In this document: piece by piece, positions 56,815 through 64,000 of the stretch
How positions within the stretch are numbered: the stretch's first letter is position 1
Layout of the letters: each line of letters starts with the position of its first letter
Source of the DNA: Methanobacteriota archaeon
GTDB taxonomy: Archaea > Thermoplasmatota > Poseidoniia > Poseidoniales > Thalassarchaeaceae
DNA: 64,000 nt
Assembly (NCBI GenBank): GCA_016845365.1
Contig: JAERST010000001.1
Span: 1-64,000, forward strand
Direction of reading: 5' to 3'
Notes under the pieces: model-generated
Told to the model about the DNA's origin: nothing
The model's input: only the letters and a program-made list of their open reading frames with translations
Databases searched by the model: none
Translations under genes and position numbers: made by a program

Positions 56815-58053
56815 TCAGAGATGGCTTTGCAATCGGTAGCGGCATCGAGCCGCCTCAGCGATGAGCGGGTCAGCATCGCTCATCGTCGTCACAGCGTCGA
56901 CAGTCTTCGGAATCGCTGAGTTGACTTGCTTGCTGCGACCACCTCGACCCTTGCTCACGTTGCGAGCCATGATCATGCCGAGTGTGTCGAGTTCGTTGAG
57001 CAGGGTCGAGATACGGCGAGGTGTCAAAGGTTCGACATTGACGTTGAGACAAGCGTCGGAATAAGTTCGGTACACCTCGCCAGTCGAGATATTGCGCAAT
57101 CCATTGTCCTCGTTGATGCGGATTGCGAAGAGCACGAGCTTCTGGTGCAGTGGTAGAGTTTGCAGAACCGGCGTAACCTGGTCGTGCTCCAATTGCGACT
57201 GCGCCAAGCGGACGTGTCTTGGGTCGACCTTCGTCTGTGAACGCTGCTCCGCCTTTTGCACAGAAATTCGCAGAAGGTCGAGGGCGCGGCGCGCATCGCC
57301 GTGCTCTTGAGCAGCCAGCGCCGCGCACAATTGGATGACTCCATTCTCTAGAACATCCTCACGCAATCCCGTACCCGCTCGCGCGGTGAGGATGTCTGTA
57401 ATCTCGGTCGCACCGTATGGATGGAAGATGAGGTCTTCCTGACCGAGGCGACCGGAAACTCTCGGGTCGAGTAATTGAGTGAAATGCAAATCATTGCTAA
57501 TTCCAATAATACAGCAACGCGAGCGCTGCAGGATGGTATTCAGACTCGTCAAATTGTAGAGTAGATTGTCACCTGCGCGCTCGACAAGGTTGTCGATCTC
57601 GTCCAGCACGATGATGTGGACTCCACCAGCCCTATCCATCCTCTCGACCAAATGCTCGAGGACTCGATCGGTCGGCCATCCGGTGAACGGAATCGGAACA
57701 TCGCCCCGCTGAGCCAAGCGGCTCGCCAAAGTCTGAACCACGCGATAGCGCGTGTCGATTTGACGACAATTAATCTCGTACGTGCGCACGGACTTTCCGA
57801 GTTCCGCCCCCTTCTCACGAAGTTGGCCGAGGACGAATCTGGTAACCACCGTCTTGCCACTTCCGGGGACGCCGTAGAGTAGCATATTCGAGGGGATGTG
57901 CCCATTCAGAGCGTCGACCAAATTGCGAACTAGAGCCTCGACTTCGCGGTCGCGGTGAGGAAGAGTCGTCGGTTCGAAAGCGTGATCGAAGGCCTTTCTA
58001 TCCAAGAAGAGGGAGTCTTGTCCCAGAATCTTCTCGAAAATATTTCCCTCCAT
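56815..58053 (-). CDS. cdc6: Orc1/Cdc6 replication initiator
   Basis: 412 aa. AAA+ initiator that binds origin DNA and loads MCM. Walker A 'LLYGVPGSGKTVVTRFVL', Walker B 'HIIVLDEIDNLVERAG', sensor 1 'CCIIGISNDLHF', and sensor 2 region 'HGDARRALDLLRISVQKAE'. The C-terminal winged helix includes 'TGEVYRTYSDACLNVNVEPLTPRRISTLLNELDTLGMI'. The gene points away from a 406-bp gap with inverted repeats and AT tracts, the classic arrangement for an archaeal origin next to its initiator. Confidence 0.96.
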   Translation of the reverse strand: MEGNIFEKILGQDSLFLDRKAFDHAFEPTTLPHRDREVEALVRNLVDALNGHIPSNMLLYGVPGSGKTVVTRFVLGQLREKGAELGKSVRTYEINCRQIDTRYRVVQTLASRLAQRGDVPIPFTGWPTDRVLEHLVERMDRAGGVHIIVLDEIDNLVERAGDNLLYNLTSLNTILQRSRCCIIGISNDLHFTQLLDPRVSGRLGQEDLIFHPYGATEITDILTARAGTGLREDVLENGVIQLCAALAAQEHGDARRALDLLRISVQKAEQRSQTKVDPRHVRLAQSQLEHDQVTPVLQTLPLHQKLVLFAIRINEDNGLRNISTGEVYRTYSDACLNVNVEPLTPRRISTLLNELDTLGMIMARNVSKGRGGRSKQVNSAIPKTVDAVTTMSDADPLIAEAARCRYRLQSHL

Positions 58054-58459
58054 TTCTTATCACACAACCGTTGCCCATTCCATGTTCACTACCTCAACGA
58101 TGTCTCGATGTCATCGGCGGCGAACGCGGATTCTTTACGAAGGCGTTCAAGGTAATGAAAGTTCCCGGACTCATGTTGAAAGACTCGACATTTCACAAAG
58201 TTCGGTCATACATATTGATTGCTCTTTGTTAGGGTCGGAAACCGGAGGAAATAACAATTCAGCACAACGGTTTCCGAAAATTGAAATCGACGCGGTTTAT
58301 TTTTTTCACCGGCCTCAACTCGGCTCGCCGCGAGGTGAGGCCGGGACGGGCGGATTGAACTCGTTCCAGGCGCCCGATCCTAGCATGATTCAGTGAATCT
58401 AGTTGGCATTGTTTGGTGCTCGTCGAACTCACCTTATTTATAGAAGTTATTTTCCAACT
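58054..58459. other. Candidate replication origin next to orc1/cdc6
   Basis: A 406-bp gap without a gene. It holds the inverted pair TCGGAAACCG (58235-58244) / CGGTTTCCGA (58268-58277), whose 'GGAAAC' core recalls archaeal origin recognition boxes. Also present are a T-rich tract 'ggtttatttttttc' (58293-58306) that could unwind, a strong hairpin CCGGCCTCA...TGAGGCCGG (58309-58344), and a second AT-rich stretch at 58432-58470. No dnaA-type or other initiator sites are expected. Assignment rests on position and repeats only. Confidence 0.55.
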
Positions 58460-59245
58460 CTATTTTTTAACAAGAGAAAAGCCACCACTCTCGTCGATGT
58501 GAATCTCATCTCCATCCTCGAGTTGAACGATATTATCCCCAAGTTCTGGCTTTGGGAATCCACCTGTTCCGGCTTCGCCATCAGCAAAGTTGTGTGTGAC
58601 CAGAACCAATGCATTTGGATGGCGTTCGGCGAGGGCAATTACTTGGTTTGGTGTGTGGTGATATGGGCTATTTACGAAATCGGGTATTCCCATTTCGACG
58701 AGGATCGCATCAGCGGAAGCGGCCCGAGACTCGATTGCTTCGCACGGTCCAGAGTCTCCACAATGCAGGAGTGTGAAGCCGCTCTCATAGGTCAGAAGAT
58801 ATCCATGTGGATCAGTTGCGGGGACGTGGCTGACTGGGAATCTCTCGAAGCTCCATCCCGTTCCTTCGAGAGAACCGGACTCGGATCCGTTCCAACCGAC
58901 GTCACCCTCGATGAATTCTCCAAGACTTCCAGGGAATCCTGTTTCGCACAGGCCGGTCAAAATCTCGGTTCCTCCCGGCCTGCAATGAATCGAGAGAGGA
59001 GATTCAGGCTTGACGACGTATTTGCGTTCAAGCATCAAGAATGGGAAGCCGAACATATGGTCGGCGTGCCAATGTGTGAACAGTAGATGCTCGATGTCAC
59101 CGGGATTGATGCCAGCGCGCCGCAACTGAGGCATCAATGTCGGCGGCGCGTCGACGAGGATCTTCTCATCGATACAAGCGAGCGCGTGCATCCGACCTGG
59201 AGGGGAATGAGCATTGCCCGTCCCGAGGAACTGCACGCGCGGCAC
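58460..59245 (-). CDS. Metallo-beta-lactamase-fold hydrolase (RNase Z-like)
   Basis: About 262 aa from GTG 59245 ('MPRVQFLGTGNAHSPPGR'); the ORF's 76 extra upstream codons overlap the divergent reductase gene's 5' region. Zinc motif 'LLFTHWHADHMFGFPF' (HxHxDH), 'PVSHVPATDPHGYLL' (third His), 'LLHCGDSGPC' (bridging Asp) and 'LVTHNFADG' (last His) are complete. The arrangement is that of RNase Z/ElaC or arylsulfatase-like MBLs. It lacks the RNase Z flexible arm as far as visible, so tRNA 3' processing is only one possibility. Confidence 0.82.
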   Translation of the reverse strand: MPRVQFLGTGNAHSPPGRMHALACIDEKILVDAPPTLMPQLRRAGINPGDIEHLLFTHWHADHMFGFPFLMLERKYVVKPESPLSIHCRPGGTEILTGLCETGFPGSLGEFIEGDVGWNGSESGSLEGTGWSFERFPVSHVPATDPHGYLLTYESGFTLLHCGDSGPCEAIESRAASADAILVEMGIPDFVNSPYHHTPNQVIALAERHPNALVLVTHNFADGEAGTGGFPKPELGDNIVQLEDGDEIHIDESGGFSLVKK

Positions 59246-59378
59246 GACCTGCGGATGAAGCCACCATGACTTGAGTCGTTCGGGTAAATCACTTTCACTT
59301 TCACGCCCGCTACGCGGGCGCACCCCCTCCCCCTTCTTTGATAAACGGGCTTCGGGTCGGCGGGTCGCTGGTGGCACG

Positions 59379-60656
59379 ATGTCCGATTGGAGTGCGAAGA
59401 ATCCGTACGCCTCGAAGCTGACCGAGAATTTCGTTCTCAACGGCGAAGGTTCGGGAAAAGAGACTCGCCACATCGTCTTCGACTTGGGTGATTCCGGACT
59501 GACCTACAAGGCTGGAGATGCCTTGGGCGTCATCCCACGCTGTCCTCCAGAACTCGTCGATGATTTGTTGGCGGCTGCCAACTTTTCGGGTGACGAGATC
59601 GTCGAGACTCACCTCGGCGCTGCCACGCTGAGGGAGGCGCTGACCAACCACCTCGAAATTCATCGAGTCTCCAAGAAGTGGATCGAGAACCTCGGCAACC
59701 GACTCTCCGGCGATTCGCCGGTCGAGATTCGGATTGCTCGCCGTCAGCGCGTCTCGACCGCTGACGGCGCACTACTCGTCGATTGGTCCGGCTCGGGTGA
59801 AGGCGAAGATGTCCCCGATGGATACGAGGAGATTGGAGCTGCTTGTGACCCTGCTCAGGCGCTGTGGAGCGATTTGACCGGCGATTCGGCTGCAATGGAA
59901 GATTACATGTGGTCGCGAGATTACATCGATGCTCTCGGTGATTTCGGCCACATCGGATTCACCGCTCAACAATTGGTCGATGGAATGGACCGGCTCAAGC
60001 CGCGACTCTACTCAATCGCCAGCAGTCCTGAGCATGAGCCGGGAACGGTTCACCTCACCGTGGGAATCGTTCGATATTCACACCACGGCCGTGACCGCAC
60101 CGGTCTTTGCACAGGATTCCTCTCAGACCGCTGCGGAGTCAACGACACAGAGATTGGCGTTTTCATGTCGCCGACTCGCTCATTCATTCTGCCAGAGGAC
60201 GGCGACACGGATTGCATCATGGTCGGTCCAGGCACCGGAATCGCGCCGTTCCGTGCCTTCCTTCAACAGCGAGATTTGAATGGCGACAAGGGTCGCAATT
60301 GGCTTTTCTTCGGTGACTGGACCGAGGCGGGCGAGTACTACTACCGCGAAGAGATGGACGATTGGAAGGAGCGTGGAGTCCTCGACCGCCACGACCTCGC
60401 TTGGAGCCGTGACGGAGCGGAGAAGGTCTACGTTCAGCACTTGATGCGCAAGAATGGTGAGGAGATTTGGAAGTGGCTCGACGGAGGAGGATACTTCTAC
60501 GTCTGCGGTGACAAGTCCCGCATGGCAAAAGACGTGCACCAAACGCTAATCGACATCTGCGAAGAGCACGGCGGAATGAGCGCAGATGAAGCCAAAGAAT
60601 TCGTTGAAGTTGGGATGATGAAGACCGACAAGCGATACCTACGAGACGTCTACTGA
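59379..60656 (+). CDS. CysJ/CPR-type FAD-NADPH reductase lacking flavodoxin domain
   Basis: About 425 aa from ATG 59379. FAD domain of the cytochrome P450 reductase/CysJ type: 'YKAGDALGVIPRCP', 'RLYSIASSPEHEPG', 'GLCTGFLSDRC'. NADP domain: 'MVGPGTGIAPFRAFLQQR' and 'YFYVCGDKSRMAKDVHQTL'. The end 'KRYLRDVY' is the CysJ/CPR C-terminus. The N-terminal FMN-flavodoxin domain of CysJ is absent. It would pass electrons from NADPH to a separate flavodoxin or ferredoxin, to a sulfite reductase, or (as with BoxA's reductase part) to an oxygenase such as the BoxB-like protein here. The partner cannot be assigned from position. Confidence 0.85.
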   Translation: MSDWSAKNPYASKLTENFVLNGEGSGKETRHIVFDLGDSGLTYKAGDALGVIPRCPPELVDDLLAAANFSGDEIVETHLGAATLREALTNHLEIHRVSKKWIENLGNRLSGDSPVEIRIARRQRVSTADGALLVDWSGSGEGEDVPDGYEEIGAACDPAQALWSDLTGDSAAMEDYMWSRDYIDALGDFGHIGFTAQQLVDGMDRLKPRLYSIASSPEHEPGTVHLTVGIVRYSHHGRDRTGLCTGFLSDRCGVNDTEIGVFMSPTRSFILPEDGDTDCIMVGPGTGIAPFRAFLQQRDLNGDKGRNWLFFGDWTEAGEYYYREEMDDWKERGVLDRHDLAWSRDGAEKVYVQHLMRKNGEEIWKWLDGGGYFYVCGDKSRMAKDVHQTLIDICEEHGGMSADEAKEFVEVGMMKTDKRYLRDVY

Positions 60657-60674
60657 TCGTATCGTTGGATGCTT

Positions 60675-60693
60675 CGACCGCCTACGGCGGTCG
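60675..60693. terminator. Hairpin after CysJ-like gene
   Basis: CGACCGCC-TAC-GGCGGTCG, a perfect 8-bp stem 19 bp past the stop, before accC. It resembles the compact hairpins after other genes in the window. Confidence 0.5.
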
Positions 60694-60732
60694 CCGAACT
60701 CTACATAGGATTCAGCCCTCAGGATATATTCG

Positions 60733-62070
60733 ATGTTCAGGCGAGTGCTGATTGCCAATCGGGGCGAAATCGCCCTTCGAATCCTGCGCTCGCTGCGCAG
60801 CCTCGGCATCGAGGCTGTGATGATTCACGGGCGAGAAGACCGCTTGACTACGCCCGTTCGTCTCGCCGATGAAGCGGTATTCATCTCACGAGACGACCCA
60901 CTCGCATCCTATCTCGACATCGAAGCGATTGTCGCTGCAGCCAAAGAGGTTGGAGCGGATGCGGTCCACCCTGGCTACGGCTTCCTAGCCGAGAACCCAA
61001 TTTTCGCTGAGCGCTTGGCCGAGGAAGGCATCACTTTCATCGGCCCGAGCCCAGAAGTCCTACGGGTTCTCGGCGACAAAATCACCGCTCGTGAATCGAT
61101 GTCAAGGGCCGGACTCCCCATCGCAAAAGGCTCGCCCGGCCCGATATCCGAGCCCGCCGAAGCCGCAGCAATCGCAGACGATATCGGCTTCCCAGTCATC
61201 ATCAAGGCTGCAGCAGGCGGAGGCGGTATCGGAATGCAAGTCGTCGATTCAGCAGATGAATTTGAGTCGGCGCTCAAGCTCTGCCAAGGCCGCGCCCTCT
61301 CAGCCTTCGGAGACGACCGAGTCTTCCTCGAGAAATTCATCGAGGGCGCTCAACACATCGAATTCCAAGTCCTCGGCGACGGCACAGATGCAGTCCACTT
61401 CGGCGAGAGATTCTGCTCAATCCAGCGCCGTCACCAAAAAATCCTCGAAGAAGGGCCGTGGCTCAGCGAAGAAGTTCGCGCCGAGATCGGCGCCAAGGTT
61501 GTCGCCGGAGCAAAAGCGGTCGGATACAAAGGGCTAGCAACCTTCGAATTCCTCCGCGACGCTCACGGCGAGTTCTACTTCCTCGAAGTCAACCCTCGCG
61601 TCCAAGTCGAGCACACGGTCACCGAGATGATTACCGGCTACGACCTAGTATCGCTCGGCATCAAAGTCGCGGCAGGCGAGAGCCTGCCGGTGGCCCAGCC
61701 TGACATCGCCATCTCGGGCCACGCAATTCAGGCCCGTCTCAACGCGGAGGACCCACGAAGTCTCGAGCCATCACCGGGGAGGTTGTGGGAGTGTCATTGG
61801 CCTGCGGGACCGGGGGTTCGAGTCGATACGCACGCGCACACGGGTTACGATATGCCACCCTCATTCGACTCACTGCTAGCCAAATTGATCGTCTGGGGTC
61901 GCGACCGAGAGGAAGCGATTCGCCGCCTCGATGCGGCACTTGGGGAGACCATGATTCTCGGCGTCGAGACCTTGATACCACTTCACCGGGCAATCCTCAC
62001 CGAGGAGGATTTCGGCAATCGAGATGTCACGATTCGCTATCTCGAGGAGCACCCGAATCTGTTGAAGTGA
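60733..62070 (+). CDS. accC: Biotin carboxylase (acetyl/propionyl-CoA carboxylase subunit)
   Basis: 445 aa. ATP-grasp enzyme that carboxylates biotin on a carrier protein. Seen: 'FRRVLIANRGEIALRILRSL', 'VHPGYGFLAENPIFAE', the Gly-rich lid 'VIIKAAAGGGGIGM', 'FCSIQRRHQKILEEGP' and 'FLEVNPRVQVEHTVTEMITGYDLV', complete with catalytic Arg and Glu. It has biotin-carboxylase length only; no biotin carrier or carboxyltransferase domain is fused or adjacent. In archaea it usually serves propionyl-CoA carboxylase, fitting the acyl-CoA genes in this window. The PfkB gene follows after 9 bp. Confidence 0.95.
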   Translation: MFRRVLIANRGEIALRILRSLRSLGIEAVMIHGREDRLTTPVRLADEAVFISRDDPLASYLDIEAIVAAAKEVGADAVHPGYGFLAENPIFAERLAEEGITFIGPSPEVLRVLGDKITARESMSRAGLPIAKGSPGPISEPAEAAAIADDIGFPVIIKAAAGGGGIGMQVVDSADEFESALKLCQGRALSAFGDDRVFLEKFIEGAQHIEFQVLGDGTDAVHFGERFCSIQRRHQKILEEGPWLSEEVRAEIGAKVVAGAKAVGYKGLATFEFLRDAHGEFYFLEVNPRVQVEHTVTEMITGYDLVSLGIKVAAGESLPVAQPDIAISGHAIQARLNAEDPRSLEPSPGRLWECHWPAGPGVRVDTHAHTGYDMPPSFDSLLAKLIVWGRDREEAIRRLDAALGETMILGVETLIPLHRAILTEEDFGNRDVTIRYLEEHPNLLK

Positions 62071-62079
62071 GTTGATAGA

Positions 62080-63045
62080 GTGGATTTGGTGATCGTCGGC
62101 TCGATTGGATACGACGATATTCAGACGCCGGCGGCGAGTGGTTCTGACCTGCTCGGAGGCGCTGCAGTCTACTCTGGGCTCGCCGCTTCTTTCCATCTTC
62201 GAACCATGGATGACGAACCGACAAGGGTTGGTTTGGTCGGAGTGGTTGGTGACGATTTTTCAGTTTACGACCAGATGGTTTTGGAGAAAGCTGGACTGAA
62301 TCTGGCGGGTGTTGTTCGAGCGGAGGGCGATACCTTCCGCTGGTCGGGCAAGTACACGGGAGCGATGGAAAATGTTGAGACTCTCGCGACCGAGGTGAAT
62401 GTCTTAGCCGACTTCAAACCTCAATTGCCCGATGTCTGGAATGACCCAGAGATTCTGTTTTGTGCGAGCACGCACCCTGCTACTCAGGTTGCCGTGCTCG
62501 ACCAGTGTCCAGGGGCGCAGTTGACCGTTCTAGACACGTTCATGTTGTGGATTGAGACCGAGTTTGAGACTCTTAGTGAGGCTATGCGCAAGGTGGACAT
62601 CGCCGTAATCAATGAGCAGGAAGCATGTGCAATCGCGGGTGACGAAATTCTTCCGCGCGCGATGAAATCGATAATGTCGGGCGCGGCCCTACACGGCGGT
62701 GAAGGTGCTGGTCCTGGGCCGCGCTGCTTGATTGTCAAGCGCGGAAGCGGTGGAGTTCTCGCGATGCTTCCGGGAGGTGCTCTCGCCTTGCCATCTTACC
62801 CGACTGACAAGATAGTCGATCCGACTGGTTGTGGGGATTCCTTCGCAGGTTCACTACTGGCATATCTCATTGGCCGCAAAGGTGTCCTCAATGATCTCGA
62901 GGCGATGCGAAATGCCCTCGTCCACGCTACGGTGACCTCCTCATTCACCCTTGGAGGGATAGGCGTCACAGGCATCGGTTCTCTCGAACGAGGGTCCTAT
63001 CACGCACGCGTAGACAGATACCGTCGAATTGTTGGCTTGACCTGA
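62080..63045 (+). CDS. PfkB-family carbohydrate/nucleoside kinase
   Basis: 321 aa from GTG 62080. The N-terminal 'LVIVGSIGYDDIQTPAASGSDLLGGAAVYSGLAAS' matches the first PfkB signature, and 'IVDPTGCGDSFAGSLLAYL' is the second, with the catalytic Asp. 'CLIVKRGSGGVLAM' precedes the anion hole. Similar to ribokinase/adenosine-kinase-like members; the sugar or nucleoside substrate is unknown. It follows accC by 9 bp and is probably cotranscribed, though no functional link is obvious. Confidence 0.88.
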   Translation: MDLVIVGSIGYDDIQTPAASGSDLLGGAAVYSGLAASFHLRTMDDEPTRVGLVGVVGDDFSVYDQMVLEKAGLNLAGVVRAEGDTFRWSGKYTGAMENVETLATEVNVLADFKPQLPDVWNDPEILFCASTHPATQVAVLDQCPGAQLTVLDTFMLWIETEFETLSEAMRKVDIAVINEQEACAIAGDEILPRAMKSIMSGAALHGGEGAGPGPRCLIVKRGSGGVLAMLPGGALALPSYPTDKIVDPTGCGDSFAGSLLAYLIGRKGVLNDLEAMRNALVHATVTSSFTLGGIGVTGIGSLERGSYHARVDRYRRIVGLT

Positions 63046-63124
63046 CTAGGTTAACCTGACCTGATTTGGCTCGTCCTGCTGTGTTCGTTCGAAGCCGTCC
63101 TCACACTCGAGAAGAGCGACCTGC

Positions 63125-64000
63125 TCAGTCGAGTTGACGAATTCCGGGTAGGCGACCATCTCCTTTCTGGGTCGTTGGTCGCAATTGAGCAAATCTCAGT
63201 TCATTCGACTCGGCGAGGATTCGCGGAGCGCGCTCCTCGCCGCGCGAGACGCGACTAACCACGGTGTCGAGCGCATCGCGAGCAGATGATGGTCCAGGTC
63301 TGTGGTTACCCTGCTGAACTTGGCCGACCATGTCCGCTTGGTGGTCCTGGTCGGAGCGAAGGCGGAGGTATTGGCTGGACCTGAATCGAGCCTCGCCAGA
63401 GTGAGCTGAACCATCAGCGTCTCCGTAAACTTCGGCATAATCCATCTGCCGTTCATTCTGTGCCGGACCGAGCAATGAAGACAGCCAGTTCTGCTTCTTG
63501 GGCCGGCCCACAGCACTACGGACACGTCCCTTATTCATGCTCGAAGCCATTCTTGAGACAGCAGGAAACTCGTCCTCGAATCGCTCAGAATCGGCCGCGG
63601 CCGCCTCGGTCGCGCGCGTTTGCAGCGCGCGAGTCTGGTGCTCAGCCTGCCACGCACCACGAGCCTTTGCAGTCTTGACCAGTCCAGGGCGGCACTCTTC
63701 TCGCACGGCGCTTTCGGTTGGTGTTGGCAATCCCCAGCCGCTATTTGCTGCCGGAGCTGGTGAGCCGTGGCGAGTTCGAGCCGACCGAATCATCTGCGAA
63801 CTTGAGGGCGGTCGGCTCGGTGATTGAACAGCGGGAGTTGAACTCGGGGCAGAGTAAGAACTCGGAGGAGAGTAGGAGGTCGGCGCGCCGAAATCATCGT
63901 CGAAGAGTGAGAAATCAGCCATCATCTCGGATTCGTTGCGGGAGGTCGCTGCCTCTGTAGCAGTGCCGTAGGAATTGGTTGGGGGGGCCGCCCCGTAGGA
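63125..64000 (-). CDS. Unknown Ser/Pro-rich protein, 5' end beyond window
   Basis: The ORF track begins at ATG 63925, but the frame stays open through 25 further codons to position 64000, so the true start probably lies outside the window. The visible part begins with Tyr/Ser/Pro/Asn-rich low complexity ('PTNSYGTATEAATS', 'PPSSYSAPSS'). An acidic 'MADFSLFDDDFG' follows, then a basic, Arg/Gln/Ser-rich C-terminus without recognised domain ('VGRPKKQNWLSSLLGP'). Likely disordered; it may be the tail of a membrane or surface protein. Function unknown. Confidence 0.5.
   Translation of the reverse strand, partial: SYGAAPPTNSYGTATEAATSRNESEMMADFSLFDDDFGAPTSYSPPSSYSAPSSTPAVQSPSRPPSSSQMIRSARTRHGSPAPAANSGWGLPTPTESAVREECRPGLVKTAKARGAWQAEHQTRALQTRATEAAAADSERFEDEFPAVSRMASSMNKGRVRSAVGRPKKQNWLSSLLGPAQNERQMDYAEVYGDADGSAHSGEARFRSSQYLRLRSDQDHQADMVGQVQQGNHRPGPSSARDALDTVVSRVSRGEERAPRILAESNELRFAQLRPTTQKGDGRLPGIRQLD

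Noticed and set aside
58403-59086. 227-aa plus-strand ORF
   Set aside because: Antisense to the MBL hydrolase, whose zinc motifs are complete on the minus strand.
1-64000. Insertion sequences or prophage
   Set aside because: No transposase, integrase or phage structural gene was recognised in any frame.

Overview
The window looks like a chromosomal segment of a marine planktonic euryarchaeon, most likely Marine Group II (Candidatus Poseidoniales). The information-processing genes are archaeal: a group II chaperonin (thermosome), Orc1/Cdc6, the KEOPS kinase Bud32, a CoaD fused to a DUF359 dephospho-CoA kinase, HTH_10 and small winged-helix regulators, and a DUF6015-type protein. The metabolic genes are more bacterial in character: DnaK, PepA, NadA, GlpX, class I aldolase, an aa3-type oxidase, a BoxB-like epoxidase and several enoyl-CoA hydratases. 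Large secreted Asp-rich proteins with C-terminal membrane anchors also fit this lineage. The taxon is inferred from gene content; no rRNA is present.

Layout. 0-4.4 kb: AcoX-like kinase, then divergent pyrG and threonine dehydrogenase, bracketed by a 216-bp inverted repeat. 4.4-8.8 kb: thermosome divergent from Hsp20-like and dnaK. 8.9-13.5 kb: pepA, secreted M14 carboxypeptidase, ureohydrolase, DUF6015. 13.6-19.2 kb: two large secreted anchored proteins, then tRNA-Gly(GCC) beside nested inverted repeats. 19.3-26.7 kb: LMW phosphatase, an Mrp ATPase with an unusual insertion, Aur1-like PAP2/propeller protein, nadA, bud32-ITPase pair, Pro-rich membrane protein. 26.7-33.8 kb: acyl-CoA and aromatic-CoA type genes (enoyl-CoA hydratases, ALDH, 3-hydroxyacyl-CoA dehydrogenase, BoxB-like di-iron protein).

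33.8-43.9 kb is the most notable part. It is a visibly more AT-rich respiratory block holding an HTH_10 regulator, a small secreted CxCH protein, a cox operon (III-II-I plus a 4-TM protein) whose subunit I carries an extra N-terminal secreted domain, a lipoprotein joining a CuA cupredoxin to a cytochrome-d1-like propeller, a CopD-like protein and small genes. Six copies of a CCGAAC-NN-GTTCGG-type inverted repeat sit 36-48 bp upstream of the chosen starts in this block. This suggests one respiratory regulon, probably controlled by the resident HTH_10 protein.

43.9-51.1 kb: enoyl-CoA hydratase, geranylgeranyl-reductase-like and CrtI-like flavoproteins, a ferredoxin, moaE and moaC, then glpX plus class I aldolase (gluconeogenic pair). 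51.2-54.7 kb: two small winged-helix proteins and an 883-aa HTH protein of unknown role. 54.7-55.1 kb: a gene-free, hairpin-rich stretch that may encode a stable RNA. 55.1-64 kb: CoaD-DUF359 fusion, membrane protein, orc1/cdc6 with a candidate origin, MBL hydrolase, CysJ-like reductase, accC, PfkB kinase, and a partial gene running off the right edge.

All calls come from reading the sequence and remembered family motifs; no database search was run.
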